Assembly (NCBI RefSeq): GCF_011046895.1
Contig: NZ_CP049250.1
Span: 2,082,501-2,146,500, forward strand
Direction: 5' to 3'
Length of the DNA stretch: 64,000 nt
Source of the DNA: Rhizobium rhizoryzae
GTDB lineage: Bacteria > Pseudomonadota > Alphaproteobacteria > Rhizobiales > Rhizobiaceae
The translations under genes and the position numbers were made by a program. The notes under the pieces were generated by a model that was not told the origin of the DNA, ran no database searches, and saw nothing but the letters and a program-made list of their open reading frames with translations. Below are positions 1-8,978 of the stretch, piece after piece; within the stretch, counting starts at the first letter, position 1; the number at the start of each line of letters is the position of its first letter.

Positions 1-393
1 CTGTCCTTCGACCATGGGTATGATGATTCTCGCATCCGCCGTATTGTGAACATCATCCGGCACGCCCGCGCTTTCCCTGCCGAAGAGCAGTATGTCGTTT
101 TCAGCATATACAAAATCGGTGTAGCGCTCGGCAGCCTTTGTCGATGCCAGCACAAGCCTGCGGCCTTCGCTCAGCCGCCACGCGTCGAACCGCTGCCAGT
201 TGACGTGACGCGTCATGGTGACGCTTGCAAGATAATCCATGCCGGCTCTTTTCAGGTTCTTGTCTGACAGCACGAAGCCGGCGGGCTCGATGATGTCGAC
301 GCCGATGCCCATGCAGGCTGCGAGGCGGAGAATGGTGCCGGTGTTGCCGGGAATATCCGGCTGATAGAGCGCGATACGCAGGGCTGTGGTCAT
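1..393 (-). CDS. trmL: tRNA (cytidine/uridine-34 2'-O)-methyltransferase, 3' end missing
   Basis: The gene reads leftward from an ATG at 393 and runs off the left edge; 131 codons are visible. TrmL is a SAM-dependent SPOUT methyltransferase that methylates the ribose of the wobble base in tRNA-Leu isoacceptors. The visible part has LYQPDIPGNTG at residues 9-19 and LLFGRESAGVPD at residues 102-113, the family's first two motifs, and it ends at IPMVEGQ, where the third, SAM-knot motif begins. TrmL proteins are usually about 150-160 residues, so only some 20-25 residues are lost. The gene is divergent from the leader ORF and ABC exporter to its right. Confidence 0.88.
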   Translation of the reverse strand, partial: MTTALRIALYQPDIPGNTGTILRLAACMGIGVDIIEPAGFVLSDKNLKRAGMDYLASVTMTRHVNWQRFDAWRLSEGRRLVLASTKAAERYTDFVYAENDILLFGRESAGVPDDVHNTADARIIIPMVEGQ

Positions 394-585
394 GCGGGGT
401 CACCAAGTCAGGGATAGAAGACGTATTGGGTTTGCCTCATCCACAGGGCCTGTCACGCGACATTCACACGATCGCGGACTTTCGAGGGCACTCCGAGATT
501 GCGGCTTTCCAATTTTTCCCGGAGGTGCTACACGCTTCGCAACCCGAGCGCTAGACAACCAACACACCAGACAAGGAGGCCCTAC

Positions 586-642
586 ATGGATATGACCGTG
601 CGTATGCGCCTTCTCCGGCCCAATCTTGTGGCACTGGTGTGA
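586..642 (+). CDS. Candidate 18-residue leader peptide upstream of ABC exporter
   Basis: The short ORF encodes MDMTVRMRLLRPNLVALV and ends in TGA. A consensus Shine-Dalgarno, AAGGAGG at 573-579, sits six bases before the ATG, a better site than the exporter itself has. It lies in a 400-base gap about 150 bases before the exporter start, with a stable hairpin at 734-756 in between. Inference: it may be a regulatory leader. The Arg-Met-Arg followed by Leu-Leu-Arg-Pro resembles the Arg-x-Arg type of macrolide-dependent stalling sequence in Erm leader peptides. No terminator or obvious start-sequestering helix is visible, so the mechanism is unknown, and the ORF could be non-functional. Confidence 0.4.
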   Translation: MDMTVRMRLLRPNLVALV

Positions 643-733
643 GCGCTTAACGGTTCTCGCCAAACTCCCGTTTCATTTCATCTCGTGGCCGCATCATGGC
701 CTCGCCAATTGAATTTTGCATTTGCCTCACCAT

Positions 734-756
734 GTCCCGCACCAAGTGCACGGGAC
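734..756 (+). promoter_or_regulatory. Hairpin in the exporter 5' leader
   Basis: GTCCC (734-738) pairs with GGGAC (752-756), and inside it GCAC (739-742) pairs with GTGC (746-749), leaving a three-base loop and a two-base bulge. It lies between the leader ORF and the exporter start at 794. No U-run follows, so it is not a terminator. A role in leader control is inference only. Confidence 0.35.
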
Positions 757-793
757 GGCGGCAATGCGTTCCGATCGACGGAGCCTTTACATC

Positions 794-2653
794 ATGTTTT
801 CCTGGTTCGAAAAACGTGTGAACCCTTATCCGGCGGGTGATCCCGCATTGCCCCCGAAGGGCCTGCTGGCGTTTTGCTGGTATTACACCAAGCCTGTCTG
901 GCCCTGGCTTATGCTGCTTGGGATCTGCTCCATGGGCATAGCGGTACTGGAAGTGTTTCTCTACCAGTTCCTCGGCAATATCGTGGACTGGCTGAGCAAT
1001 GCCGACCGCGCGACATTTCTGGCTAATGAAGGCTGGCGTCTGGCTGGCATGGCGGCGCTTCTGCTGCTGGCTTTGCCTGCCTTTGGCATCGTGCATACGC
1101 TGACCATGCACCAGGTGCTGGCTGGCAACTTCCCCATGATTGCCCGCTGGCAGATGCACCGCTTCCTGCTGCGTCACTCCATGACCTTCTTTGCCAACGA
1201 ATTTGCCGGTCGCGTGTCCACCAAGGTCATGCAGACGGCGCTTGCCGTGCGCGAGGGCACGATCAAGATCATCGACGTCTTCGTCTACGCCATCAGTTTC
1301 TTCGTCTCCATGCTTGCCCTGGTCGCGACAGTGGACTGGCGGCTGGGCGTGCCGCTGGTGGTGTGGATCATCATCTACGGCCTCATTCTGCGCTTCTTCA
1401 TCCCGCGTCTGCGCAAAAGCTCCAGCGAACAGGCTGATGCGCGCTCCATGATGACGGGCCGGATCGTGGACAGCTATACCAACATCGCAACGGTGAAGCT
1501 CTTCTCCCATGCAGGGCGCGAGGAAACCTATGCCCGCGAAGGCATGGACGAATTCCTTGGTACGGTTCACCGCCAGATGCGGCAGATTTCCCTGCTCAAC
1601 ATGGCGGTCGACGTGAACAATGCCATCGTTCAGTTCTCGGTGGCCGCGCTTGGCATCTGGTTCTGGCTTCAGGGCAATGTCTCGGTGGGCGCGATTGCTG
1701 TCGCCATTGGTCTGTCCATGCGTATCAACGGCATGTCGCAGTGGATCATGTGGGAAGTGGCCGCGCTCTTCGAAAGCATTGGCACGATCTACGACGGCAT
1801 GGGCATGATGACGAAGCCGCATGACATCGTCGACAAGCCTGCGGCCAAGGCGCTCACTGTGCCGAAGGGTGAGATCGTCTACGATGGCGTTCGTTTCCAC
1901 TACGGGAAGAAGAAGGGCGTGATCGAAGACTTCTCGCTGACCATTCGTGCAGGCGAGAAGGTCGGCCTTGTTGGTCGCTCCGGTGCCGGCAAGACGACGC
2001 TGATGAACCTGCTGTTGCGGTTCTACGATGTCGAGAAGGGGCAGATCCTGATCGATGGACAGACTATCTCGCATGTCGCGCAGGACAGTCTGCGTGCAAA
2101 CATCGGCGTGGTGACGCAGGACACGTCTTTGCTGCATCGATCGATCCGCGACAACATTGCCTATGGTCGTCCCGAGGCAACCGATGAGGACGTTATCGAG
2201 GCCGCAAAGCGGGCCAATGCCTGGGAATTCATCCAGACGCTCGCCGACCAGCAGGGCAGGACGGGCTTGAGCGCCCATGTGGGCGAGCGAGGTGTCAAGC
2301 TCTCCGGTGGCCAACGCCAGCGTATCGCGATTGCGCGCGTGTTCCTCAAGGATGCGCCCATTCTCATTCTGGACGAGGCGACTTCTGCGCTGGATTCAGA
2401 GGTGGAAGCCGCCATTCAGGAAAGCCTGTTCGAGTTGATCGAGGACAAGACCGTCATCGCCATTGCGCATCGGCTGTCCACGCTGACGCAGATGGATCGC
2501 CTGATCGTACTCGATCAGGGCCGCATCATCGAGCAGGGAACGCATGCGGAACTGGTCAGCCATGGTGGCGTCTATGCCGATCTGTGGAACCGGCAGTCCG
2601 GCGGTTTCCTGAGTGACGAGGACAGCGAGGAAGAGACTGAGGCGGCCGAATAG
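794..2653 (+). CDS. ABC exporter half-transporter (fused membrane and ATPase domains)
   Basis: A 619-residue ABC-B type exporter: about six membrane spans in residues 30-330, then the nucleotide-binding domain. Visible motifs are Walker A GRSGAGKTT near 393, signature LSGGQ near 502, Walker B ILILDEATSA near 522 with its catalytic Glu, and H-loop IAHRLS near 556. All catalytic residues are intact, so a homodimer would have two active sites. The ATG at 794 is preferred over an in-frame ATG at 716 because a GGAG lies upstream and homologous N-termini begin near here. A hairpin at 2656-2671 follows the stop but lacks a U-run. It is a paralogue of the exporter at 6718-8586. The substrate is unknown; drug or lipid export is typical of the family. 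Confidence 0.9.
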   Translation: MFSWFEKRVNPYPAGDPALPPKGLLAFCWYYTKPVWPWLMLLGICSMGIAVLEVFLYQFLGNIVDWLSNADRATFLANEGWRLAGMAALLLLALPAFGIVHTLTMHQVLAGNFPMIARWQMHRFLLRHSMTFFANEFAGRVSTKVMQTALAVREGTIKIIDVFVYAISFFVSMLALVATVDWRLGVPLVVWIIIYGLILRFFIPRLRKSSSEQADARSMMTGRIVDSYTNIATVKLFSHAGREETYAREGMDEFLGTVHRQMRQISLLNMAVDVNNAIVQFSVAALGIWFWLQGNVSVGAIAVAIGLSMRINGMSQWIMWEVAALFESIGTIYDGMGMMTKPHDIVDKPAAKALTVPKGEIVYDGVRFHYGKKKGVIEDFSLTIRAGEKVGLVGRSGAGKTTLMNLLLRFYDVEKGQILIDGQTISHVAQDSLRANIGVVTQDTSLLHRSIRDNIAYGRPEATDEDVIEAAKRANAWEFIQTLADQQGRTGLSAHVGERGVKLSGGQRQRIAIARVFLKDAPILILDEATSALDSEVEAAIQESLFELIEDKTVIAIAHRLSTLTQMDRLIVLDQGRIIEQGTHAELVSHGGVYADLWNRQSGGFLSDEDSEEETEAAE

Positions 2654-2775
2654 GTCGCCTCAATCGAGGCGGGAAATTCAAAGTACTTATCATCCGATGA
2701 TCGTCGTATCCTATCTGGTGCGGCGATATCTTGACGCAGATCGTCCAATTTCCCTGCATGGCGACGTGTTCAAAC

Positions 2776-2805
2776 TTGAAAGTCACAATCAAATAAATCT
2801 ATAGA
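2776..2805 (+). promoter_or_regulatory. Predicted sigma-70 promoter of fbpA
   Basis: TTGAAA (2776-2781) and TATAGA (2800-2805) are separated by 18 bases and lie about 45 bases before the fbpA start. The iron box at 2777-2791 covers the -35 element. Confidence 0.55.
2777..2791 (+). promoter_or_regulatory. IRO-type iron-responsive operator (TGA-N9-TCA)
   Basis: The sequence TGAAAGTCACAATCA matches the TGA-N9-TCA iron-responsive motif associated with RirA in rhizobia. It overlaps the predicted -35 element of the gene for a ferric-iron binding protein, the position expected for repression when iron is plentiful. The match is short and only the outer triplets are symmetric, so it rests largely on its location. 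Confidence 0.6.
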
Positions 2806-2851
2806 GCCTCACGCCTGTGGAGCCGCAGGTCTCGTTGAAGGAGATTTATCG

Positions 2852-3859
2852 ATGAAGTCAGTCAGCCGCTTGTCCACGCTGTTTGCCATTGCGCTTGCAG
2901 GCACCGGTTTCGCAGGCATCGTCCATGCAGCGGATGGCGAAGGCATCGTCGTCTACAATGCCCAGCATGAGAGTCTCGGTCGCGAGTGGATCGAAGCTTT
3001 CACCAAGGCAACCGGCATCAAGGTAACCATGCGCCAGGGCGGCGACATGCAGTTTGCCAACCAGTTGATCCAGGAAGGGGCGGCGTCTCCTGCGGATGTG
3101 TTCCTGACCGAGAATTCTCCCGCCATGACGCTGGTCGATGGGGCCGGTCTCTTCGCGCCGGTGGATTCTGCCACGCTCGCCCAGGTTCCGGAACAGTTCC
3201 GTCCTGCCAATGGTAATTGGACGGGTATTGCCGGCCGCTCCACGGTCTTTGCCTATGACAAGACGAAGCTGACGGAAGACAAGCTGCCGAAGTCCATGCT
3301 GGATCTCGCCGACCCGGCGTGGAAGGGTCGCTGGGGTGCATCTCCTGCCGGGGCCGATTTCCAGGCGATCGTCGGTGCTCTTCTCGCCACGAAGGGCGAG
3401 CAGGCAACCGGGCAGTGGCTGAAGGCGATGAAGGAAAATTCCGTTGCCTACAAGGGCAACAGTGTTGCCATGAAGGCCGTCAACGCGCATGAAGTCGAAG
3501 GTGCAGTGATCTATCACTATTACTGGTTCGGTGATCAGGCCAAGACCGGCGAGAACAGCAAGAATGTCGGCCTGCACTACTTCCGCAACCAGGATCCGGG
3601 CGCGTTCCTGAGCGTTTCCGGTGGTGGTGTTCTGAAATCCAGCAAGCATCAGAAGGAAGCGCAGGAATTCCTGAAGTTCGTGACCGGCCAGGGTGGACAG
3701 GACATTCTGAAGAACGGCACCTCCTTCGAATATGCCATCAACGGCGATGCCAATGCCAAGCTGGTGCCGATCAAGGATCTGCAGGCACCCAAGGTGGACG
3801 CCTCCAAGCTGGACAGCAAGAAGGTTGTCGAACTCATGACGGCGGCGGGTATTCTCTGA
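2852..3859 (+). CDS. fbpA: Ferric-iron ABC transporter, periplasmic binding protein
   Basis: A 335-residue periplasmic protein with a Sec signal peptide ending near AHA (about residue 26). It is of the FbpA/AfuA/FutA family, which hands ferric iron to an inner-membrane ABC importer. The pair Tyr223-Tyr224 in IYHYYWFGD corresponds, after removing the signal, to the adjacent tyrosines that bind Fe3+ in FbpA. The start has a strong GAAGGAG. It is the first gene of an importer operon with the permease and ATPase genes downstream, separated from them by a hairpin at 3911-3935. An iron box overlaps its promoter. The exact iron ligand, free Fe3+ or a chelate, cannot be read from the sequence. Confidence 0.9.
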   Translation: MKSVSRLSTLFAIALAGTGFAGIVHAADGEGIVVYNAQHESLGREWIEAFTKATGIKVTMRQGGDMQFANQLIQEGAASPADVFLTENSPAMTLVDGAGLFAPVDSATLAQVPEQFRPANGNWTGIAGRSTVFAYDKTKLTEDKLPKSMLDLADPAWKGRWGASPAGADFQAIVGALLATKGEQATGQWLKAMKENSVAYKGNSVAMKAVNAHEVEGAVIYHYYWFGDQAKTGENSKNVGLHYFRNQDPGAFLSVSGGGVLKSSKHQKEAQEFLKFVTGQGGQDILKNGTSFEYAINGDANAKLVPIKDLQAPKVDASKLDSKKVVELMTAAGIL

Positions 3860-3910
3860 TCGGCTTCTAGCCTGTTGAGTTCTGACTGACAAACTTCTAA
3901 TCAGACTGAG

Positions 3911-3939
3911 CGACCGTGGCCGCAAGGCACGGTCGTTTT
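3911..3939 (+). terminator. Intra-operon terminator-like hairpin after fbpA
   Basis: CGACCGTG (3911-3918) pairs perfectly with CACGGTCG (3928-3935) and is followed by TTTT. It lies between fbpA and fbpB. Partial termination or 3'-end protection here would yield more binding protein than permease, as is usual for ABC importers. Confidence 0.65.
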
Positions 3940-3979
3940 GGCATTTCCCGCGCGGCTTTGAGAGCGTGGCCTGAACGGA

Positions 3980-5578
3980 GTGAGCGAACCCTTGTTGCAG
4001 CGTGCCTCATCGCTGAGGCGGTCAAGCGGCCGCACCGGCGGACATCGGTTTCTGCCAGCGCTCCGTCCGCATCCGGTGGCGACGCTGCTGGCGCTTTGTG
4101 TCGCGCTTTTCAGCCTGCTGCCGCTTGGTTTCATTGTGTTGGTCACTTTCGATGTGGGCTGGGAAACAGTGCGCGAACTGGTGTTTCGTCCGCGCGTTGG
4201 CGAACTGCTGATCAACACGGTCTACCTCGAAGTCGTCACCATCCCGATCTCGATTGTCGTAGCGGTGGGTCTTGCCTGGTTGACGGAGCGGACAGATCTG
4301 CCGTTTCGGCGTTTCTTTTCGGGGCTTGCCGTCGCGCCGCTTGCCATTCCAGCCTTCGTTCACAGCTATGCCTGGATCACGTTCCTGCCCGGCATGCGCG
4401 GCCTGTGGAGTGCCGTCTTCGTGGCGGTGCTTGCCTACTATCCATTTCTCTATCTGCCGGTAGCCGCCTCGCTTCGCAGGCTGGATCCCGCGCTGGAAGA
4501 CGCCGGTGCGTCGCTTGGCCTGTCACCGTTCAAGGTTTTCCTGCATGTGGTCCTGCCGCAGCTTCGCCTTGCCATCTGCGGCGGTTCATTGCTGATTGCG
4601 CTGCATCTGCTGTCCGAATACGGGCTGTTCGTGATGATCCGCTTCGATACCTTCGCGACCGCCATCGTCGATCAGTTCCAGTCTTCCTATAACAGCCCTG
4701 CCTCCAACATGCTGGGCGGGGTTCTGGTGCTCTGCTGCCTGCTTCTTCTGCTGCTGGAAATAATCCTGCGCGGCAACGAGCGCTATGCGCGAGTTGGCAC
4801 CGGCACTGCCCGTCCGTCCGTCGTTCATGCTCTCGGCCCGTTGACCCTGCCGTGCCTCCTGCTGCCAATCCTCGTCGCCGGTCTTGCCATCGGTGTGCCG
4901 CTTTACACGCTGGGGCGCTGGCTGTGGCTGGGCGGGCTTGCCATCTGGCAGGCCGATATGCTGGGCAACGCCCTGCTTCAGACACTTGTGCTTTCCCTGT
5001 TCGGCGGAGTGCTGGCGACTGCACTCGCCGCACCCATGGCGTGGCTCTCCGTACGGGCGCCCGGTCGTGTGCAGCGGATTCTGGAAGCGTGCCACTATTA
5101 TGTCGGCTCACTTCCGGGTGTCGTCGTGGCCTTGGCGCTGGTGACTGTTACCGTTCGCTATTTCATGCCGCTTTACCAGACCTTCGCTACGCTTCTGGCG
5201 GCCTATGTGCTTCTGTTTCTGCCGCGCGCCATGGTGGGCTTGCGCGCCAGCATTGCCCAGGCGCCGGTGGAGCTGGAACGGGCGGCGACCGCCCTTGGGC
5301 GACCACCACGGCGGGCAGTCTTTGAAATCACCTTCCGGCTGGCGGCACCGGGGGCCGCAGCCAGTGTAGCGCTTGCGGCTCTCGGCATCGCCAACGAGCT
5401 GACGGCAACGCTGATGCTTTCGCCACTTGGCGTGGATACGCTCGCCACTCGCTTCTGGTCACTGACGAGCGAGATCGACTATGTTTCCGCGGCACCCTAT
5501 GCGGTGATGATGGTGGTGCTTTCCATGCCGATGACGCTTTATCTTCATCTCCAGTCCAAGCGGGTGGCAGGACAATGA
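3980..5578 (+). CDS. fbpB: Ferric-iron ABC transporter, two-domain permease
   Basis: A 532-residue inner-membrane permease made of two fused BPD-type halves, as in FbpB/AfuB. Two coupling loops are visible: [15 protein letters not shown] near residues 172-186 and [15 protein letters not shown] in the second half. Each half has about six membrane spans. The start is taken as GTG at 3980; no good Shine-Dalgarno or nearby ATG competes. The stop overlaps the ATPase start by four bases (ATGA), indicating translational coupling. It works with the binding protein at 2852 and the ATPase at 5575 to import iron. Confidence 0.88.
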   Translation: MSEPLLQRASSLRRSSGRTGGHRFLPALRPHPVATLLALCVALFSLLPLGFIVLVTFDVGWETVRELVFRPRVGELLINTVYLEVVTIPISIVVAVGLAWLTERTDLPFRRFFSGLAVAPLAIPAFVHSYAWITFLPGMRGLWSAVFVAVLAYYPFLYLPVAASLRRLDPALEDAGASLGLSPFKVFLHVVLPQLRLAICGGSLLIALHLLSEYGLFVMIRFDTFATAIVDQFQSSYNSPASNMLGGVLVLCCLLLLLLEIILRGNERYARVGTGTARPSVVHALGPLTLPCLLLPILVAGLAIGVPLYTLGRWLWLGGLAIWQADMLGNALLQTLVLSLFGGVLATALAAPMAWLSVRAPGRVQRILEACHYYVGSLPGVVVALALVTVTVRYFMPLYQTFATLLAAYVLLFLPRAMVGLRASIAQAPVELERAATALGRPPRRAVFEITFRLAAPGAAASVALAALGIANELTATLMLSPLGVDTLATRFWSLTSEIDYVSAAPYAVMMVVLSMPMTLYLHLQSKRVAGQ

Positions 5579-6612
5579 CCGTGCTTTCCATCGAAAACGT
5601 CTCCAAGCGATATGGTAAGGTCCAGGCGCTGGATCAGGTGAGTGTCGAAGCCACGTCCGGCATGCGCACCGCCGTCGTTGGTCCCTCCGGCTCCGGCAAG
5701 ACGACGCTTCTGCGGATGATTGCGGGTTTCGAGACGCCGGATAGCGGGCGCGTTTCAGTTGGTGGCGAGCTGCTGGCTGATGCCGCGACAAGCGTGCCGG
5801 CACATCTTCGCTCGATTGGCATTGTCGCGCAGGATGGCGCGCTGTTTCCCCATTTGACGGTTGCGGACAATATCGGCTTCGGCATTTCCCGCGCGGACCG
5901 GCAGCGCAACGAGCGAATTCTTTCGCTGCTGGATATGGTGGAACTGGATCAGGGCATGCTGTCGCGCCGTCCGCACCAGCTGTCCGGCGGTCAGCAGCAG
6001 CGTGTGGCGCTTGCCCGTGCGCTGGCTTGTCGTCCGCGCCTGATGCTGCTCGACGAGCCTTTTTCCGCACTCGATACCGGCCTGCGGGAGAACATGCGCA
6101 AAACGGTGTCACGTCTGCTGCAATCGGCGGGTGTCACCACCATTCTGGTTACGCATGACCAGGAAGAGGCGCTTTCCTTCGCCGATCGCGTAGTGGTGAT
6201 GCGGGAGGGCAGGGTGGTGCAGGCGGGTACGCCGCAGGAGCTTTATTTTCATCCGAAGGATCGTGCCACGGCTCTTTTCATGGGCGATGCCGTGCTGCTT
6301 CCGGCCATTGCCAAGGGCAGCATCGCCAATTGCGCCCTGGGCAATGTGTCCATTGACGGTCACCACAAGGGCAAGGTGGAAATCATGCTTCGGCCCGAGC
6401 AGATCCGTATCGCCAGTGACAGCGGCTCCGACGACACCACGGGGCAGGTTGTCGATGTGGAATTTTCAGGCGCCACCTCCACCATCGCGGTTGCGTTGAA
6501 TGGGGCGGCGCTGCCGCCTATTCGCATCAAGACCTCCAGCGTAGCGCTTCCGTCACCCGGTTCCTATGTGCGTCTCGATGTGGCGGAAAAGGCCCACGTA
6601 CTGGAGGCATGA
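5575..6612 (+). CDS. fbpC: Ferric-iron ABC transporter, ATP-binding subunit
   Basis: A 345-residue ATPase of the importer. The nucleotide-binding domain has Walker [10 protein letters not shown] near residue 37, signature LSGGQQQR near 138 and Walker [13 protein letters not shown] near 158. The C-terminal third, from about residue 240, looks like a TOBE-type regulatory domain (MLRPEQIRI). The start overlaps the permease stop by four bases. It powers iron uptake by the FbpAB proteins encoded just upstream. No terminator is obvious before the next exporter gene 105 bases on, so read-through into that gene is possible. Confidence 0.9.
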   Translation: MTVLSIENVSKRYGKVQALDQVSVEATSGMRTAVVGPSGSGKTTLLRMIAGFETPDSGRVSVGGELLADAATSVPAHLRSIGIVAQDGALFPHLTVADNIGFGISRADRQRNERILSLLDMVELDQGMLSRRPHQLSGGQQQRVALARALACRPRLMLLDEPFSALDTGLRENMRKTVSRLLQSAGVTTILVTHDQEEALSFADRVVVMREGRVVQAGTPQELYFHPKDRATALFMGDAVLLPAIAKGSIANCALGNVSIDGHHKGKVEIMLRPEQIRIASDSGSDDTTGQVVDVEFSGATSTIAVALNGAALPPIRIKTSSVALPSPGSYVRLDVAEKAHVLEA

Positions 6613-6717
6613 TTTTTTCTTTCCAGCTGCAAGATAAGCCAGTTGCAAAATGGTCTGGCCTCAAGATGAAGAGGCTTTAACTTTGCCTCCTCATGGAATC
6701 CGCCTATATCGGGCTCC

Positions 6718-8586
6718 ATGATATTTTCATCCATCGCGCGCCGTTTCGAAACCTGGCTGGATCCTTTCGCACACAAGGTCAATCTGCGCCCGCCATCCGG
6801 CACCATCGCTTTCATCTGGTTCTACATACGCCAAGCCAAATCGCCCTTTGTCGCCATGCTCGTACTGGGCGGAATGACGGCTGCCATCGAGGCGGCGCTC
6901 TTCTGGTTTGTCGGCCGGCTGGTCGATATTCTGGCGGGAACGGACCGAGCCGCCGGATGGGCCGGTCTTCTGGCCGCGCATGGCTGGGAACTGGCAGGCA
7001 TGCTGGTGCTGATTGCCGTTGTCCGGTTTCTTGTCGCCATGGCCAATGCACTGGTGGACCAGCAGATCATCACGCCGGGATTTTACAATCTCGTGCGCTG
7101 GCAGAGTTACCAGCACGTAGCGCGCCAGTCGCTCTCGTTTTTCCAGAATGATTTTGCGGGCCGCATCGTCACCAAGGTCTGGTCCGGCGGGCAGGCGACC
7201 GGCGATCTCGTGACCTCCCTCATGGAAAGTGTCTGGTTTGTCGGCATTTATTCGGTCTCGATGCTGACGCTCGTCGGCGGTCTGGATTGGCGCCTTGCGG
7301 TGATCGTGCTGGTCTGGGTCGGCATTTTCTCGATGCTTGCCCGCTATTTCGTGCCGCGAATCCGTTTCCATTCGCGCGAGACGGCGGAGGCCGCATCCAT
7401 GCTGAGCGGACGCATGGTCGATGCCTACAGCAATATCCAGACGCTGCGCCTGTTCGGGCGCGACGAAGCCAATGATCGCTACATGCGCGAGGGCTTCGAG
7501 GTCTTCCAGAACACGACGCTGATGTTCACGCGGTTCATTACCGGCGTGCGCGCGTCCATGGCTTTGCTGTCCGGCGTCATGATCACCAGCATGGCCGCGC
7601 TGTGCATCCACCTCTGGCTGGATGGTCGGATCAGTTCCGGCGCCGTGGCCTTTACGCTGGCGCTCGTGCTTCGCCTGAATTTTCTGCTGGGACGGCTGAT
7701 GACGCAGTTCAACGGCATCATGCGAAACTACGGTACCGTGCAGAATGCGGCCGACCTGATTTCTCAGCCGATCGATCTCGCAGACCCGCCAAACGCTCCG
7801 GCGCTCGTGGTGCGCGAGCCGGAAATCCGTTTCGAGGATGTGAGCTTTCACTATGGTCGCGGGAAAGGCGTGCTAGAGCATCTCAATCTGACGATACGCC
7901 CCGGCGAAAAGGTGGGCATCGTCGGGCGTTCGGGTGCGGGAAAGTCCACGCTGGTCAATCTGCTTTTGCGCTTTTACGACCTCGAAGGCGGACGCATTCT
8001 GATCGACGGGCAGGATATCTCGAAGGTCCGCCAGGAGAGCCTGCGCGCCCAGATCGGCATGGTCACGCAGGATACGTCGCTGCTGCATCGCTCCGTCCGC
8101 GACAACATTCTGTTCGGGCGTCCGGACGCGGATGAGGCTTTGCTGGTGCAGGCGGCAAAGCGTGCCGAAGCCTATGATTTCATCGAGAAGCTTCAGGACC
8201 AGCGCGGCCGTACTGGCTTTGATGCGCATGTGGGAGAGCGCGGCGTGAAGCTGTCCGGCGGTCAGCGCCAGCGTATTGCGATTGCGCGCGTCATGCTGAA
8301 AGATGCCCCAATCCTCGTTCTGGACGAGGCGACGTCCGCGCTCGATTCGGAAGTGGAAGCGGCCATTCAGGCGCATCTCGATGCGCTGATGCAGGGCAAG
8401 ACAGTGCTTGCCATCGCCCATCGCCTCTCCACCATCGCTGCTCTCGACCGGCTGATCGTGATGGATAAGGGCCGCATCGCGGAGCAGGGCACGCATACGG
8501 AACTGATCGCGAGCGGCGGTCTCTATTCGGAACTATGGGCGCGGCAATCGGGCGGGTTCATTGCGGTTGAGCCGGGCACGGACTGA
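6718..8586 (+). CDS. ABC exporter half-transporter, paralogue of the gene at 794
   Basis: A 622-residue ABC-B exporter with the same plan as the gene at 794-2653: six membrane spans, then an ATPase domain with GRSGAGKST near residue 401, LSGGQ near 511, ILVLDEATSA near 531 and IAHRLS. The two proteins share long identical stretches in the ATPase domain and similar membrane domains, so they look like an old duplication. Both have intact ATPase sites, so they could act as homodimers or as a pair. The ATG at 6718 lacks a good Shine-Dalgarno; translation may depend on read-through from fbpC. Substrate unknown. Confidence 0.88.
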   Translation: MIFSSIARRFETWLDPFAHKVNLRPPSGTIAFIWFYIRQAKSPFVAMLVLGGMTAAIEAALFWFVGRLVDILAGTDRAAGWAGLLAAHGWELAGMLVLIAVVRFLVAMANALVDQQIITPGFYNLVRWQSYQHVARQSLSFFQNDFAGRIVTKVWSGGQATGDLVTSLMESVWFVGIYSVSMLTLVGGLDWRLAVIVLVWVGIFSMLARYFVPRIRFHSRETAEAASMLSGRMVDAYSNIQTLRLFGRDEANDRYMREGFEVFQNTTLMFTRFITGVRASMALLSGVMITSMAALCIHLWLDGRISSGAVAFTLALVLRLNFLLGRLMTQFNGIMRNYGTVQNAADLISQPIDLADPPNAPALVVREPEIRFEDVSFHYGRGKGVLEHLNLTIRPGEKVGIVGRSGAGKSTLVNLLLRFYDLEGGRILIDGQDISKVRQESLRAQIGMVTQDTSLLHRSVRDNILFGRPDADEALLVQAAKRAEAYDFIEKLQDQRGRTGFDAHVGERGVKLSGGQRQRIAIARVMLKDAPILVLDEATSALDSEVEAAIQAHLDALMQGKTVLAIAHRLSTIAALDRLIVMDKGRIAEQGTHTELIASGGLYSELWARQSGGFIAVEPGTD

Positions 8587-8618
8587 AGCGCAAGCTCTGT
8601 TAGGAGACCTCATCCGAC

Positions 8619-8632
8619 TTGATTTATATCAA
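8619..8632 (+). promoter_or_regulatory. FNR/FixK-type anaerobox upstream of petABC
   Basis: TTGATTTATATCAA is a perfect TTGAT-N4-ATCAA palindrome, the binding site of FNR/FnrN/FixK activators in rhizobia. It is the clearest signal in the 392-base gap between the exporter and petA, where I see no convincing gene. It lies about 346 bases before the petA start, so either the petABC transcript has a long leader or another short transcript starts here. Confidence 0.7.
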
Positions 8633-8978
8633 GTGCGGTGTGCGGGCAGCCTTTATGGGGGTAAAACCTGACATTCGCAAGATGTGCGACATTCTATCTC
8701 ACTGGCGCACAGCCCCGATCCAGCGAATCATGCTAGTGACAGTTGATAAGGTCCGGGGCAGGGCGTGCCGTGACCATCGTTCCAGGGGGAGCGGTGTTGC
8801 GTTGCGCCATCTGGGCGCGACAATCTGCCGATAGCTGAGTGGGGAGGCTGGACATATCCTGCGATCACGCTTAGACAAATTTCGGGGAGAATAGCGACCA
8901 ATTTGTGTCCGAATTGGACTCGCAAGGGTGAGGGGCAATGCAAATTCAGTACATTTCTGCGCAGAGGATGGGTTGAAC

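Noticed and set aside
647-2314. 555-codon open frame on the minus strand under the first ABC exporter
   Set aside because: It is fully antisense to a clear ABC exporter, is rich in His, Arg and Gln with no recognisable domain, and has no ribosome site. Long antisense frames are usual in high-GC genes.
2656-2671. CGCCTC-AATC-GAGGCG hairpin after the first exporter
   Set aside because: It is a perfect stem but is followed by GGAAATTC, not a U-run, so I do not call it a terminator.
8619-8834. 71-codon ORF in the gap before petA
   Set aside because: No ribosome site, no similarity I recognise, and its start overlaps the FNR-type box. The gap is treated as regulatory.
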